This document shows, one piece after another, positions 1-8,789 of a stretch of 64,000 nt of DNA. Numbering within the stretch: position 1 is the stretch's first letter; the number at the start of each line of letters is the position of its first letter. Below the pieces are notes generated by a model that did not search any database, had not been told where the DNA came from, and worked only from the letters and a program-made list of their open reading frames with translations. The stretch comes from Fibrobacter sp. (GTDB lineage: Bacteria > Fibrobacterota > Fibrobacteria > Fibrobacterales > Fibrobacteraceae): contig JAKSIC010000009.1 in NCBI GenBank assembly GCA_024399015.1, positions 55,216 to 119,215 on the forward strand, given 5' to 3'. A program made the translations under genes and the position numbers.

Positions 1-1
1 T

Positions 2-316
2 ACCGATGTCACCAGTTTGATGACCGACCTGAAGCCCCTTCCCCAGAAGGTGGATGGACTTATGGGCAACGTGGATTCCCTTATGGGTAACGTAGGCACC
101 ATGGTTGGCAACGTAGACAAGACTCTCGGCAAGGCAGACGATCTCCTTGGCGAAGTCGGCAAGCTTACTACCGGTATTGCAGACTTCATGGAAACTACCG
201 AAGCCACTTTGCAGAATGCAGACGACTTGATGGCCGGCATCGAGAATATGTGGATCATCAAGAGATCTATTCCTAGCAAGGATACAGTGCCCTTTATGGT
301 GGAGACCCTATGGTAA
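2..316 (+). CDS. C-terminal part of an MCE/MlaD-type lipid transport protein (partial)
   Basis: The reading frame is open from the left edge, so only the last ~104 residues are present. They form an amphipathic helical stretch of heptad-like units (MGNVDSLMGNVGTMVGNVDK and similar), the long coiled region that follows the MCE domain in MlaD-type substrate-binding proteins of ABC phospholipid transporters. The MCE domain itself lies outside the window, so the family call rests only on this tail. The last ~25 residues are no longer heptad-like. The stop overlaps the next gene by 7 bases, implying translational coupling. Confidence 0.55.
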   Translation, partial: TDVTSLMTDLKPLPQKVDGLMGNVDSLMGNVGTMVGNVDKTLGKADDLLGEVGKLTTGIADFMETTEATLQNADDLMAGIENMWIIKRSIPSKDTVPFMVETLW

Positions 317-1107
317 TGCGCACGCCTAAGCATTGGATCCGTTCTGCAGCCGTCGCCATGGTCATGGCCATGGCAGCTACTGGTGTGGCCTCCGCCTCTG
401 AATCAGGCATCCTTTCCGCTCGTGCACAACGTTCCTTTGACAACGGCAAGTTCGCCAAGGGCTACGGCCAGCTGGAACGCGCCCTTCTCGCAAGCCGCAA
501 GGAAGCAAACCTGTACGCCGAAGGCAGAATCCTTATCGGCATGGCCCAAATCAGAACTTTAAGTCTGGACTACGCATTGGCTGATTCCCTTCTCTCCGTG
601 GTACGCACAGAAGAGCTGGACAAGAACTCCAAGGTTCAGTTCGCCAAGGCCAAGGTGGCTTTGGACGTGGCTCAGGCAAATTACAGAGACGCAGTCAACC
701 TCTGCAAGGCCATCAAGGAAGACGTTCTGAAAAAAGCCGACGAAACCACCCAAGCCGCATTTTATGGTGAATGCGCAGTCGCACTGGCTTCTGTAAACCA
801 GACTAGCAGTGTCAAGGACTTTATGGAAATGGCCGCCAAGCGCTCTGATAAGAAAGGTGGCTTCTACATCTATACCCAAGCCCGAGTCGCCGATCACCAA
901 GGAAAGAGCGAGGCCGATTCCCTGTACCGTGCGGCAGAGAAAAAGGCAATACAGGGAAACAAGCCCTACTTAACCGCCACTATTCTTTATTACCGCTCCC
1001 AACTCAGAAGCACTTCTGCCGAAGACAGGAAGGACTTGAAAATCCGCTGTCAAAACGCATTCGAACTTATGGGACTTCCAAACAACGCCAAGCGTTGCGC
1101 AGAATAA
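310..1107 (+). CDS. Secreted helical-repeat (TPR-like) protein of the MCE operon
   Basis: A 265-residue protein with an N-terminal signal peptide (hydrophobic stretch about residues 11-28, ending in A-S-A) and then Ala/Lys-rich amphipathic helices in the manner of tetratricopeptide repeats. No catalytic motif is visible. It starts inside the end of the MCE-type gene; a GGAG five bases before the ATG at 310 supports that start, while an ATG at 316 overlapping the upstream stop (TAATG) is the alternative. Position suggests an accessory periplasmic part of the lipid transporter, but I do not recognise the family. Confidence 0.7.
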   Translation: MVMRTPKHWIRSAAVAMVMAMAATGVASASESGILSARAQRSFDNGKFAKGYGQLERALLASRKEANLYAEGRILIGMAQIRTLSLDYALADSLLSVVRTEELDKNSKVQFAKAKVALDVAQANYRDAVNLCKAIKEDVLKKADETTQAAFYGECAVALASVNQTSSVKDFMEMAAKRSDKKGGFYIYTQARVADHQGKSEADSLYRAAEKKAIQGNKPYLTATILYYRSQLRSTSAEDRKDLKIRCQNAFELMGLPNNAKRCAE

Positions 1108-1116
1108 GAAAAGAAA

Positions 1117-1144
1117 GGCTCGCTAGTGCGAGCCCTTTTTATTT
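1117..1144. terminator. Rho-independent terminator between convergent genes
   Basis: Perfect 7-bp stem GGCTCGC / GCGAGCC with loop TAGT, followed on the plus strand by CTTTTTATTT and preceded by an A-rich tract, so it can act in both directions for the convergent genes ending at 1107 and 1143. Confidence 0.85.
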
Positions 1145-2009
1145 AATTGCTTGATGAGACTGTTGAGTCCTGAACCGGCGGAACCGTGGCGGAATCCTTA
1201 GCAGCTTCTTCTGCAGCCTTTTCTGCCGCAAGCTCTTCATCACGCTCCTTCTTCATCTGAAGCAGTTCGTTGTACACAATTCCCGGATGAATCTTGCCGT
1301 CAGCCATTCCATCTACAAGGAACTTTATCTTCTGGTAATTCTGATCCTTTTCCTTGTCTGCCAGCAGTCCCTTGAATCCGATCAGGCGGAAAATCTTCGT
1401 ATAGAAACTGGTTCTGAATGTTTTGAACTGCGGTTGAAGAACATCGTTCAAGATGGTTTCAAGGGCAACTTCAGTCTGCATTGAATCCAGTTCAAAGCTA
1501 CGATAGATTGTTCTGATATGATCCGGAATGGTTGTATCGGGACTGTCAAAATATTTGCGCATCACGTCAGCAGCTTCCTTGCGATTCGGATAGGGGCCGC
1601 GTGCTAAACGCAAAGCATAGTACAGGGAAAGGCGCCAATTTTCAGGATAGACTCGAGAGGCGCGGCGCATTACGGCAAAATCGGAAGTGTCCGTAGCATT
1701 CACCGGAGTCACGCCACCAACAAAATAATAGGGTGTGTAGAACAAGGAATCCAGTTCCGTAGCCAGATTTGCCACGTGGCCAAGATAACCATATTCCTTG
1801 CCACTCAGGTAGCTTTCACCGAGTTCGGTAAGGCCCTTGATCCAGAAAAGGCCCGCCACGGCGGCATCATGGCCTGCAGCCACATAACGAACAGAGGAAG
1901 CCTTCGGCAAGAAGGATTCATCAAAGTTCGTGCTGGGAAGCGGCTCCGCAAAACGGAAGGCCGTAGCAATCAGCGCAACTGCAAAAAAGAGGATGGCCAA
2001 GTAACGCAT
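1143..2009 (-). CDS. Membrane-anchored hypothetical protein
   Basis: 288 residues. A single N-terminal hydrophobic segment (about residues 3-18) is either an uncleaved anchor or a signal peptide; the rest is helical with TPR-like spacing (for example around VYPENWRLSLYYALRLARG), and the C-terminal ~40 residues are a charged Glu/Ala-rich helix with a Ser/Thr/Pro tail. No recognised enzyme motif. It is the last gene of the ispA-dxs-methyltransferase-pyrF run, 41 bases after pyrF. Function unknown. Confidence 0.7.
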   Translation of the reverse strand: MRYLAILFFAVALIATAFRFAEPLPSTNFDESFLPKASSVRYVAAGHDAAVAGLFWIKGLTELGESYLSGKEYGYLGHVANLATELDSLFYTPYYFVGGVTPVNATDTSDFAVMRRASRVYPENWRLSLYYALRLARGPYPNRKEAADVMRKYFDSPDTTIPDHIRTIYRSFELDSMQTEVALETILNDVLQPQFKTFRTSFYTKIFRLIGFKGLLADKEKDQNYQKIKFLVDGMADGKIHPGIVYNELLQMKKERDEELAAEKAAEEAAKDSATVPPVQDSTVSSSN

Positions 2010-2050
2010 AGCGAACCTAGGTCGAGTTCCGGAAAAACCGAAAGAGCCCC

Positions 2051-2944
2051 TTAAATCTGGCAGGCTTCAGCCAAACGTTCCAGAGCGTCAACGCATTCTG
2101 TTGCGAAGTTTTCCGGATTACCGCTACGCTGATAAGCAAAGTTCAAACCGCTGGAGCTGTTGAGCACATGGAACTGACGCTTGCCACCACCGTTCTTGAT
2201 AGCAGTAAGCACAGTCTTTGCATCGCCACCCTGACCGCCCGGAACACCAGGAATGGAAACACCCGGAATCAGGAAGGGAATTTCGTGCTGATGAGCAACA
2301 CAGTAGGCGGTAATCTTTTCAAGTTCTTCAGGATGGGTAGCACCGACCACTGCACCGAAGAAGCCCTTGTCGCCGTCCCATTCAAAAATCTTGTCTGCAA
2401 CGGAGTAGAAGGCTTCGTTTACGTCGCGAGGATCGTCGCTACCGATGACCTGCATGTCCTGGAAATCGTGGGCGCCCTTGTTGCTGGTGCGGAGCAAAAC
2501 GTATGCACCGTTTTCAGAATTTTCGCGAACGAAGGGATTCACGGAGTCGGAACCCATCCAAGGAGAAACGGTCACCACGTCAGCCTTGTAAACGTCGAAT
2601 GCAGCCACTGCATAGGCAGCACTGGACTTGCCGATGTCACCGCGCTTGGCGTCGAGAATCACCGGGATGCCAGCGCTACGGTAGTCAGCAATAAGCTGCT
2701 GCAAGGTGAGCATAGCCTGTACGCTAACGCATTCGTAGTATGCGCTGTTGGGTTTCACCACAGCAGGCATCACATTACGCTTGATGCAGCATTCCAGAAT
2801 TTCGGAATAGAAACGCTTGATCTTGTCTTCGGCAGAACCTGCAGAAACACAAGGATCGATAAGCTTCATCACCGGGTCCATGCCCATGCAAACCGGGTTG
2901 CCGCACTTGGCGACGCGCTGTTCTAGACGTTCATGAAAATTCAT
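2051..2944 (-). CDS. pyrF: Orotidine 5'-phosphate decarboxylase
   Basis: Catalyses OMP to UMP, the last step of de novo pyrimidine synthesis, in the cytoplasm. At 297 residues it matches the longer subfamily 2 of PyrF. The active-site motif DAKRGDIG sits at residues 98-105 with the catalytic Lys at 100, and an early G-M-D-P provides the substrate-binding Asp. The phosphate-binding end includes V-L-N-S-S-S-G near the C-terminus. A GAGAGG ribosome binding site lies ~7 bases before the ATG. It follows the methyltransferase gene by 18 bases in the same operon. Confidence 0.95.
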   Translation of the reverse strand: MNFHERLEQRVAKCGNPVCMGMDPVMKLIDPCVSAGSAEDKIKRFYSEILECCIKRNVMPAVVKPNSAYYECVSVQAMLTLQQLIADYRSAGIPVILDAKRGDIGKSSAAYAVAAFDVYKADVVTVSPWMGSDSVNPFVRENSENGAYVLLRTSNKGAHDFQDMQVIGSDDPRDVNEAFYSVADKIFEWDGDKGFFGAVVGATHPEELEKITAYCVAHQHEIPFLIPGVSIPGVPGGQGGDAKTVLTAIKNGGGKRQFHVLNSSSGLNFAYQRSGNPENFATECVDALERLAEACQI

Positions 2945-2962
2945 TCTAAACCTCTCGCAACC

Positions 2963-4228
2963 TTACTTGAGTTCGTCCTGGATCTGTGCAGCTTCGTAGG
3001 AAAGAATACCGTGAGCCACAGAGACGTTCAAGGATTCAAGATCACTGCTCATCGGAATCTTGACGGTTTCGTCAGCCAGTTCGATGAAGTACGGGTTGGT
3101 ACCAGCACCTTCGTTACCCACGAGGAAAGCCATCTTGCGGAGCTTGTGCTTCGGGATTTCGCGGAGGCTCTGCTTACCGTGCAAGTCGGTAGCGATGATG
3201 GTGTAACCCTTGCTGCGGAGGAAGTTGATCTGGTCGATGAGATCAACGTCAAATTCGAAAGGCACGCGGAGGAAAGTACCCGAGGAACCACGGACAACCT
3301 TGGGGTTGAAGGGGCTGACGGTACCGCGACCGAGGATCATACCATCGGAACCGAAGCCGAGGCTGGTGCGGAAAAGGGTGCCAAGGTTACCCGGATCCTG
3401 CACGGCGTCAACGAGAGTGAGGACGCTACGGCTGGATTCGTAAACGGGCTTGGTGCTTGCAATGCGGGCAACAGCAATAATGCCCTGTGTGGTAACGGTA
3501 GAAGCGAGCTGCTTCATCTGAGCTTCGGACAGAACGCTGATCTTGATTTCAGCTTCGTTGATAGCTTCGATCAAAGCTTCGTCATTGAAACCTTCAACCA
3601 TGTAGACGGAGCTGACCAATTCACGATGGTGCTTGACCAATTCTTCAACAACATGGACGCCTTCACCGAGGAAGCGGCCTTCGCGTTCACGACCCTTTTC
3701 GGTAGTGAGGGCGAGGAGCTTCTTGAACCAAGGCGGATTGGAAACTACGTCTTCGCTGGATTCAACCTGAGCGACGCGTGCTTCGAGAGCAGCTTCGTCC
3801 AGAACTTCTTCAACAGCTTCAGTCTGCTGTTCTTCAGGACGCTGACGATAGATCGGAGCACCTGCCTGAGCAAATTCGCGACGGGGACGACGGTCGTCAC
3901 GGTCGTGGCCACGGCGTTCGCTGCGGTTGCCGAAGGGCTTGTCGCCAAAGCGACGAGGACGACGTTCACGATCGAAAGGACGATCTCCACCACGACGGTC
4001 GTCTCGGTCGCCACGGAACGGACGATCACCATCACGGCGCGGACGGTCACCAAACTTACGGTCACCGCGGCGTTCATCACGGAAAGAGGGACGGTCGCCA
4101 AAAGACTTGCGTTCGCCACGGTTGTCATCATCGCGGCGGGGATTACGACGGTCGGTAGCTTCGCTAACGCCGAACTTACGATTGAGAGTGGATCTCACGG
4201 TACGCTTTTCGTTATTTTCTTCGCTCAT
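2963..4228 (-). CDS. SpoU/TrmH-family RNA 2'-O-methyltransferase with Arg/Asp-rich N-terminal extension
   Basis: 421 residues. The C-terminal ~170 residues are a SPOUT methyltransferase: motif 1 around DAVQDPGNLGTLFRTSLGFG, motif 2 FLVGNEGAG and motif 3 IPMSSDLESLNVSVAHG, the knot that binds S-adenosylmethionine. An RNA-binding substrate domain precedes it (about 165-255). The first ~120 residues are a low-complexity tract of Arg, Asp and Gly (repeats such as GDRPFRGDRDDRRGGDRPFD) that is not part of the usual ~250-residue enzyme. Target is probably 23S rRNA or tRNA; I cannot tell which. It lies 11 bases downstream of dxs. Confidence 0.85.
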   Translation of the reverse strand: MSEENNEKRTVRSTLNRKFGVSEATDRRNPRRDDDNRGERKSFGDRPSFRDERRGDRKFGDRPRRDGDRPFRGDRDDRRGGDRPFDRERRPRRFGDKPFGNRSERRGHDRDDRRPRREFAQAGAPIYRQRPEEQQTEAVEEVLDEAALEARVAQVESSEDVVSNPPWFKKLLALTTEKGREREGRFLGEGVHVVEELVKHHRELVSSVYMVEGFNDEALIEAINEAEIKISVLSEAQMKQLASTVTTQGIIAVARIASTKPVYESSRSVLTLVDAVQDPGNLGTLFRTSLGFGSDGMILGRGTVSPFNPKVVRGSSGTFLRVPFEFDVDLIDQINFLRSKGYTIIATDLHGKQSLREIPKHKLRKMAFLVGNEGAGTNPYFIELADETVKIPMSSDLESLNVSVAHGILSYEAAQIQDELK

Positions 4229-4239
4229 AATTTTTCCAA

Positions 4240-6111
4240 CTATTGGATTTTATCCATGATCTGTTTGGCGACGGATTCTCCGTCAATTTTCAAGAGTTTG
4301 TAGAGGGCAGAAATTTCGCCCTGTTCCACAAAGTTGTCCGGAAGTCCGAAGCGGATCAAACGCTTGTCCGTATATCCGAAGTCCAGGAGCATTTCGCCGA
4401 TAGCGGAACCATAGCCGCCCACCAGCGTATTGTCCTCCAAAGTGACAATCACCTTGTGGTTTTCGAAGAGACCGCGGTAGCATTCCTGGTCCAGAGGCTT
4501 TACGATACGGGCATCCACGAGGGTCGGGTTGTATCCGTTTTCGCGCAAGACCTTTGCAGTCTTCTTCAGTTCATTTGTCATGAAGCCTGCGCCAAGGAGC
4601 AGGATATCCTTACCCTGTTCCAAGACCTTCGGCAGACAGCCGTCAAAGTTGTCTGTTGCAGGTTCCAGTTCTTCAGCCAGGGCCGTTCCACGAGGATAGC
4701 GGATAGCAACCACACCCGGCATATCGATGGATGCTGTCAGCATGTCACGCAGTTCGTTTTCATTGGACGGAGCCAGGATGGTAATGCCCGGAATCGTACG
4801 CAGGAAAGACAAGTCGAACGCACCATGATGGGTGGGGCCGTCCGCGCCTACTAGGCCAGCACGGTCCAGCACCAGAACGACGTGGAGATTCTGCAGAGCA
4901 ATGTCGTGCATAATCTGGTCGTAGGCGCGCTGCATAAAGGAGGAGTAAATTGCCACCACCGGAACAACGCCATCGCAGGCAAGGCCTGCAGCAAAGGTTA
5001 CAGCGTGTTCTTCGGCGATACCCACGTCAATGACGCGGTCGGGCATTTCCTTCGCCATAATATCGAGACCGCAGCCCGTAGGCATAGCGGCAGTAATACC
5101 GATAATGCGGTTGTCCTTCTTGGCAAGTTCCAGCATGGTCTTACCGAACACGCTGGTCAAGGAAGGATTCTTGCTACCCGGTACCAGCGGAAGACCGCTT
5201 TCCGGATCGAAAGGATTACAACCGTGGAACTTGGTGGGGTTCTTCACCGCAGCGTCGAGACCGCGGCCCTTCTCGGTAAGAACGTGGACCAGGCAGGGGC
5301 CCGGCTGAGACTTTACACGTTCAAGAATCATCACCAGTTCATTAATGTCATGGCCATCGATAGGGCCAAAGTAACGGACACCCAGATCTTCGAAGAACTG
5401 TCCCGGCTTGACTGCAGTCTTTGCAGCACTTTCAACCTGGAGGAACAGATCACGGAAGCGGGATCCAAGTACGCCCGGAAGACGCTTCATCAAGCGGTCC
5501 AGGTCCATACGCATCTTGTTGTACACCGGGTCGGAAATGACGCGGTTCAAGTACTTGCTGAAGCCACCTACGTTGGGAGCAATACTCATCTTGTTGTCGT
5601 TCAAGATGATGGTCATGTTCTGCTTGGAAATGCCAGCATTGTTCAATGCTTCGTAAGCCATACCGCCGGTCATGGAACCATCACCGATAACAGCAACTAC
5701 GTTGTTACGACGGTTGAAGTGGTTACGTGCAACAGCAAAACCGAGGGCTGCAGAAATAGACGTAGTGGCATGGCCTGCGCCAAAGCAGTCGTATTCACTT
5801 TCGTGACGCTTCAAGAATCCGGAAATACCATCCTGCTGACGGAGGGAGCCAAAGCGATCAAAACGGCCTGTCAGGAGCTTATGGACATAAGCCTGGTGAC
5901 CCACGTCCCAGACGATCTTGTCGTCCGGTGTATTGTACACGTAGTGCAATGCAAGGGTAAGTTCCACCACGCCGAGACTGGAAGCAAGGTGACCGCCATG
6001 CTTAGACACTTGACCAATGATGGTCTCGCGAATCTGGCTGGCCAGCTTGTTCAGCTCTTCGACAGAGCAGTGCTTGATGTCCTTTGGGGACTTTATATCT
6101 TTAAGATCCAT
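4240..6111 (-). CDS. dxs: 1-deoxy-D-xylulose-5-phosphate synthase
   Basis: Condenses pyruvate and glyceraldehyde 3-phosphate, the first step of the MEP isoprenoid pathway. 623 residues, normal length. The thiamine diphosphate/Mg site GDGSMTGG is at 143-150, the N-terminal HGGHLASSLGVVELT is present, the central transketolase domain has DRAGLVGADGPTHHG, and the C-terminal transketolase domain follows. The ATG overlaps the ispA stop by one base (TAATG), so the two isoprenoid genes are translationally coupled. Confidence 0.97.
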   Translation of the reverse strand: MDLKDIKSPKDIKHCSVEELNKLASQIRETIIGQVSKHGGHLASSLGVVELTLALHYVYNTPDDKIVWDVGHQAYVHKLLTGRFDRFGSLRQQDGISGFLKRHESEYDCFGAGHATTSISAALGFAVARNHFNRRNNVVAVIGDGSMTGGMAYEALNNAGISKQNMTIILNDNKMSIAPNVGGFSKYLNRVISDPVYNKMRMDLDRLMKRLPGVLGSRFRDLFLQVESAAKTAVKPGQFFEDLGVRYFGPIDGHDINELVMILERVKSQPGPCLVHVLTEKGRGLDAAVKNPTKFHGCNPFDPESGLPLVPGSKNPSLTSVFGKTMLELAKKDNRIIGITAAMPTGCGLDIMAKEMPDRVIDVGIAEEHAVTFAAGLACDGVVPVVAIYSSFMQRAYDQIMHDIALQNLHVVLVLDRAGLVGADGPTHHGAFDLSFLRTIPGITILAPSNENELRDMLTASIDMPGVVAIRYPRGTALAEELEPATDNFDGCLPKVLEQGKDILLLGAGFMTNELKKTAKVLRENGYNPTLVDARIVKPLDQECYRGLFENHKVIVTLEDNTLVGGYGSAIGEMLLDFGYTDKRLIRFGLPDNFVEQGEISALYKLLKIDGESVAKQIMDKIQ

Positions 6112-6998
6112 TACTTAACTCGAGTAATGATGAATGCGGCGATGGAACGGAGAATCTCTGTATCCTGCTTCAGGGAGTCCAAAGCCTTGATGGATTCTTC
6201 ATACAATTCACGGGCACGTTCGCGGGACTTTTCAAGACCCACCAACGCGGGGTATGTAGCCTTGCCTTTTTCGATATCGGAACCGGCATCCTTACCCAGT
6301 TCTTCGGTAGTGGAAACGATATCCAGGATATCGTCCACGATCTGGAAGGCAAGACCGATGGAGCGACCGTAATCGCGGATAGCCTTGACTTCTTCTTCGG
6401 AAGCGTTAGCCAGGCGGGCGCCAACTTCCAGGGAAGCCTCAATGAGGGCTGCAGTCTTGTGATAGTGGATATAGTCCACAATTTCCAGATCCACCTGCTT
6501 GCCTTCGCATTCGATATCGGTCATTTCGCCACCGATCATACCGAAGGTGCCCAGCAGGTGAGCCAAAATTTCAATCGCCTTTGCATTGCCGGTCTTGCCC
6601 ATCATTTCGAAGGCGAGGATGCAGAGGGCGTCGCCTGCCATTACGGCAGTGGCTTCGCCGAACTGCTTGTGGGAAGTGGGTTTGCCACGACGGAAATCAT
6701 CATCGTCGATGCAAGGCAGGTCATCGTGAATCAGCGAGAACGTGTGGAGCATTTCCAGCGCGCTCATTGCATAGCGAACAGATTCGCCCTTGCCGCCAAA
6801 CATGTCGAATGCGGCGCGGACCAAGGCCGGGCGCAAACGCTTGCCGCCAGCGAACATGGAATAGCGCATAGCCTCGTGAAGGCGACACGGTCTATCCTTT
6901 TCGGACGGGAGAAATTCATCAAAAGCCTTTTCCGCTTCCTTGGAAATGCGGGAAAGGTAATCAAGGGCTACAGCCGCTTCTTTTTCAAGAGATTCCAT
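6111..6998 (-). CDS. ispA: Polyprenyl (farnesyl/geranylgeranyl) diphosphate synthase
   Basis: Chain-elongating prenyl transferase that uses IPP, downstream of the MEP pathway. From the ATG at 6998 it has 295 residues. The first Asp-rich motif DDLPCID is at about 92-98 with the following RRGKP, the second is DDILD at 222-226, and GKRLRPALV (52-60) binds the diphosphate. A TTG three codons upstream (7007) gives a longer frame, but neither start has a clear ribosome binding site; ATG is preferred. First gene of the minus-strand operon leading to dxs. Product chain length cannot be read with certainty; FPP is most likely. Confidence 0.92.
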   Translation of the reverse strand: MESLEKEAAVALDYLSRISKEAEKAFDEFLPSEKDRPCRLHEAMRYSMFAGGKRLRPALVRAAFDMFGGKGESVRYAMSALEMLHTFSLIHDDLPCIDDDDFRRGKPTSHKQFGEATAVMAGDALCILAFEMMGKTGNAKAIEILAHLLGTFGMIGGEMTDIECEGKQVDLEIVDYIHYHKTAALIEASLEVGARLANASEEEVKAIRDYGRSIGLAFQIVDDILDIVSTTEELGKDAGSDIEKGKATYPALVGLEKSRERARELYEESIKALDSLKQDTEILRSIAAFIITRVK

Positions 6999-7012
6999 AT
7001 AGACCAAAGATA

Positions 7013-7042
7013 CTTAAAAAAGAGCCCCTAATAAAGGGGCTC
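7013..7042 (-). terminator. Rho-independent terminator
   Basis: 7-bp stem GAGCCCC / GGGGCTC (7022-7028 with 7036-7042) followed on the minus strand by TTTTTT. It ends transcription from the lipoprotein gene at 7089-8789 before ispA. A second palindrome, CCCTTATAAGGG (about 7056-7067), lies just before it. Confidence 0.85.
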
Positions 7043-7088
7043 AAAGCTTATAATACCCTTATAAGGGCTCTAAAAACGGGATTTTCGA

Positions 7089-8789
7089 TTAGAACAGGGC
7101 GCCGTAGATTTTCACGTCGTCAATGAAGATTTCATTACCGGCAGCAAAGAAGAAATGAATCTGCTTCACCTGATCCTTGACGCTGTCCCAGGCATCGGAG
7201 CAAGACCACTTTTCAGCACTGGTCACGCAAAGTTCAGAAGGTTTTACCACAATTCGGCTCCAGTCACTACCGACCTTCTTCCAACCGGATGCAGCCTTCA
7301 CGCCCTTGGAATAGGATTCCCAGTTTTCAAGAGCCAAACGGACTTCACCATTTCCCTTAGCGTAGAACTCGATAGAGTCAATCGCAGCGAAGTTCTTGAC
7401 CACTTCGAACTTACCGCCCAGCAGAGCCCAAGCATAAGGATTGTCAGCCAGTTCATAGTAAGCATGGAACACATTGTTGCCACGATTTTCATCCGCTTCA
7501 AGATGGTCAGCAAGCTTATGAGTCTTATCGTTTTGCGAAACACCGGTTCCAAACTTGAAAGTAGTGCCCTTGTACAAGGTATCCACATCCATGTACCACA
7601 GTTCGTTATCTTGTTCGAAATCGTACAGCAACTTTGCCGGATTCAAGTAGCTCTTGCCTTCCTTCGGAGTCTTTACAGCCTGTTCAACGAAAGGCACGCT
7701 ATCCTTAGCATGGACGAAATACAGAGTCAGGGAATCGTTGGCAGGAAGCGTGGGCAACACATAGGCGCCAAGGTCACTGGTCTTCACCAACACATCGAAT
7801 CCATAGACTCCAACCCAGGCATAGTCTTCACCACTATCAAGTGTTACCTTGCTAGAAATGGTAGCGGAGGAAGACAGCTTGAGAGTGTCAATTTCAGCCA
7901 ACTTATCTACACCGTAGACCTTGGAGAAAGTTCCACTTCCAAGAGACACGGTAAGACGGTAGTCGCCAGACTCAGGCCATTCCATAGTGAACTTGCCTTC
8001 ATCGTCGGTAACCACGTCAGCAAGAACCAGGTTATTCTGCAAGGCGAACTTTTCAACCATGGAATCCACCTTACGGAGAGCCACCTTTGCGTTGGAGGCT
8101 ACAGAGCCATCGGACTGCAGAACAACAATCTTCTTTACAGAAGAATCTGCCACATCCTTGGGAGATTCCACCGGAGCTCTGTAATCTTCATATGCAGATT
8201 CAGAAGGTTCAAAGAAGACACCCTTCTTGTCAAGAACCTTGTCGTAATCTTCAGACTTGAAGTACAGCTGGAGGGAATCGTTTGCCGGCACGTACGGAAT
8301 CACGAACACACCGTTAGCATCGGTAGGCACAAGAATATCTGTACCAAGGACACCGACCCAAACGTTGCTGGATCCTTCCGGAATATCGACTTCACCCTTC
8401 ATCACGGCAGTAGCAACCAAGTCCAGAGAACCAAGGTCACTAGTTTCCGCAGAGGGTTCCTTTTCAAGGGACATAACCTTGGAATAGGCGTAACCCTTAT
8501 GGAGGATCGTCAAGCGGTAGTCGCCATCTTCCTTCACATTCAGGTAGAAGTGGCCTGCGCTATCGGCGACAGTGTCCGCAATAATAATGGAATTTTCAAC
8601 AGAGGCATCACCAGCCATATGGTCGACAGCGCGAACTGCAACCCTAGCAAAAGGAGCCGCCTGACCATCGGCCATAGCAATACCGTTGGTGGTAATGCTG
8701 CCCGGACCACCAGCAACATTGGTGTCGCAAGCCCAGAACGCTCCAGCACAGCCTAAGACTATAGGCAAAAGAAAATGTTTTTTCATCAT
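7089..8789 (-). CDS. Large lipoprotein with carboxypeptidase-regulatory-like repeats and a C-terminal galactose-binding-like domain
   Basis: 566 residues. N-terminal lipoprotein signal with Cys21 (F-W-A-C, an imperfect lipobox). Two long repeats, about 35-200 and 225-385, each read as a regulatory beta-sandwich (RVAVRAVDHMAG... / KVALRKVDSM...) with the shared phrases DGDYRLTI / SGDYRLTV, NVWVGVLGTDILV / YAWVGVYGFDVLV and LPANDSLTLYF. The C-terminal ~150 residues resemble a galactose-binding-like module ending in IFIDDVKIYG. Probably an outer-membrane-anchored carbohydrate-contacting protein. It overlaps the TIGR02147 regulator gene by 4 bases (ATGA). Confidence 0.75.
   Translation of the reverse strand: MMKKHFLLPIVLGCAGAFWACDTNVAGGPGSITTNGIAMADGQAAPFARVAVRAVDHMAGDASVENSIIIADTVADSAGHFYLNVKEDGDYRLTILHKGYAYSKVMSLEKEPSAETSDLGSLDLVATAVMKGEVDIPEGSSNVWVGVLGTDILVPTDANGVFVIPYVPANDSLQLYFKSEDYDKVLDKKGVFFEPSESAYEDYRAPVESPKDVADSSVKKIVVLQSDGSVASNAKVALRKVDSMVEKFALQNNLVLADVVTDDEGKFTMEWPESGDYRLTVSLGSGTFSKVYGVDKLAEIDTLKLSSSATISSKVTLDSGEDYAWVGVYGFDVLVKTSDLGAYVLPTLPANDSLTLYFVHAKDSVPFVEQAVKTPKEGKSYLNPAKLLYDFEQDNELWYMDVDTLYKGTTFKFGTGVSQNDKTHKLADHLEADENRGNNVFHAYYELADNPYAWALLGGKFEVVKNFAAIDSIEFYAKGNGEVRLALENWESYSKGVKAASGWKKVGSDWSRIVVKPSELCVTSAEKWSCSDAWDSVKDQVKQIHFFFAAGNEIFIDDVKIYGALF

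Noticed and set aside
2933..4303. 456-codon plus-strand frame with a Thr/Val/Ala-rich tail across the methyltransferase gene
   Set aside because: Reverse complement of the Arg/Asp-rich tract; the SPOUT methyltransferase motifs are on the minus strand.
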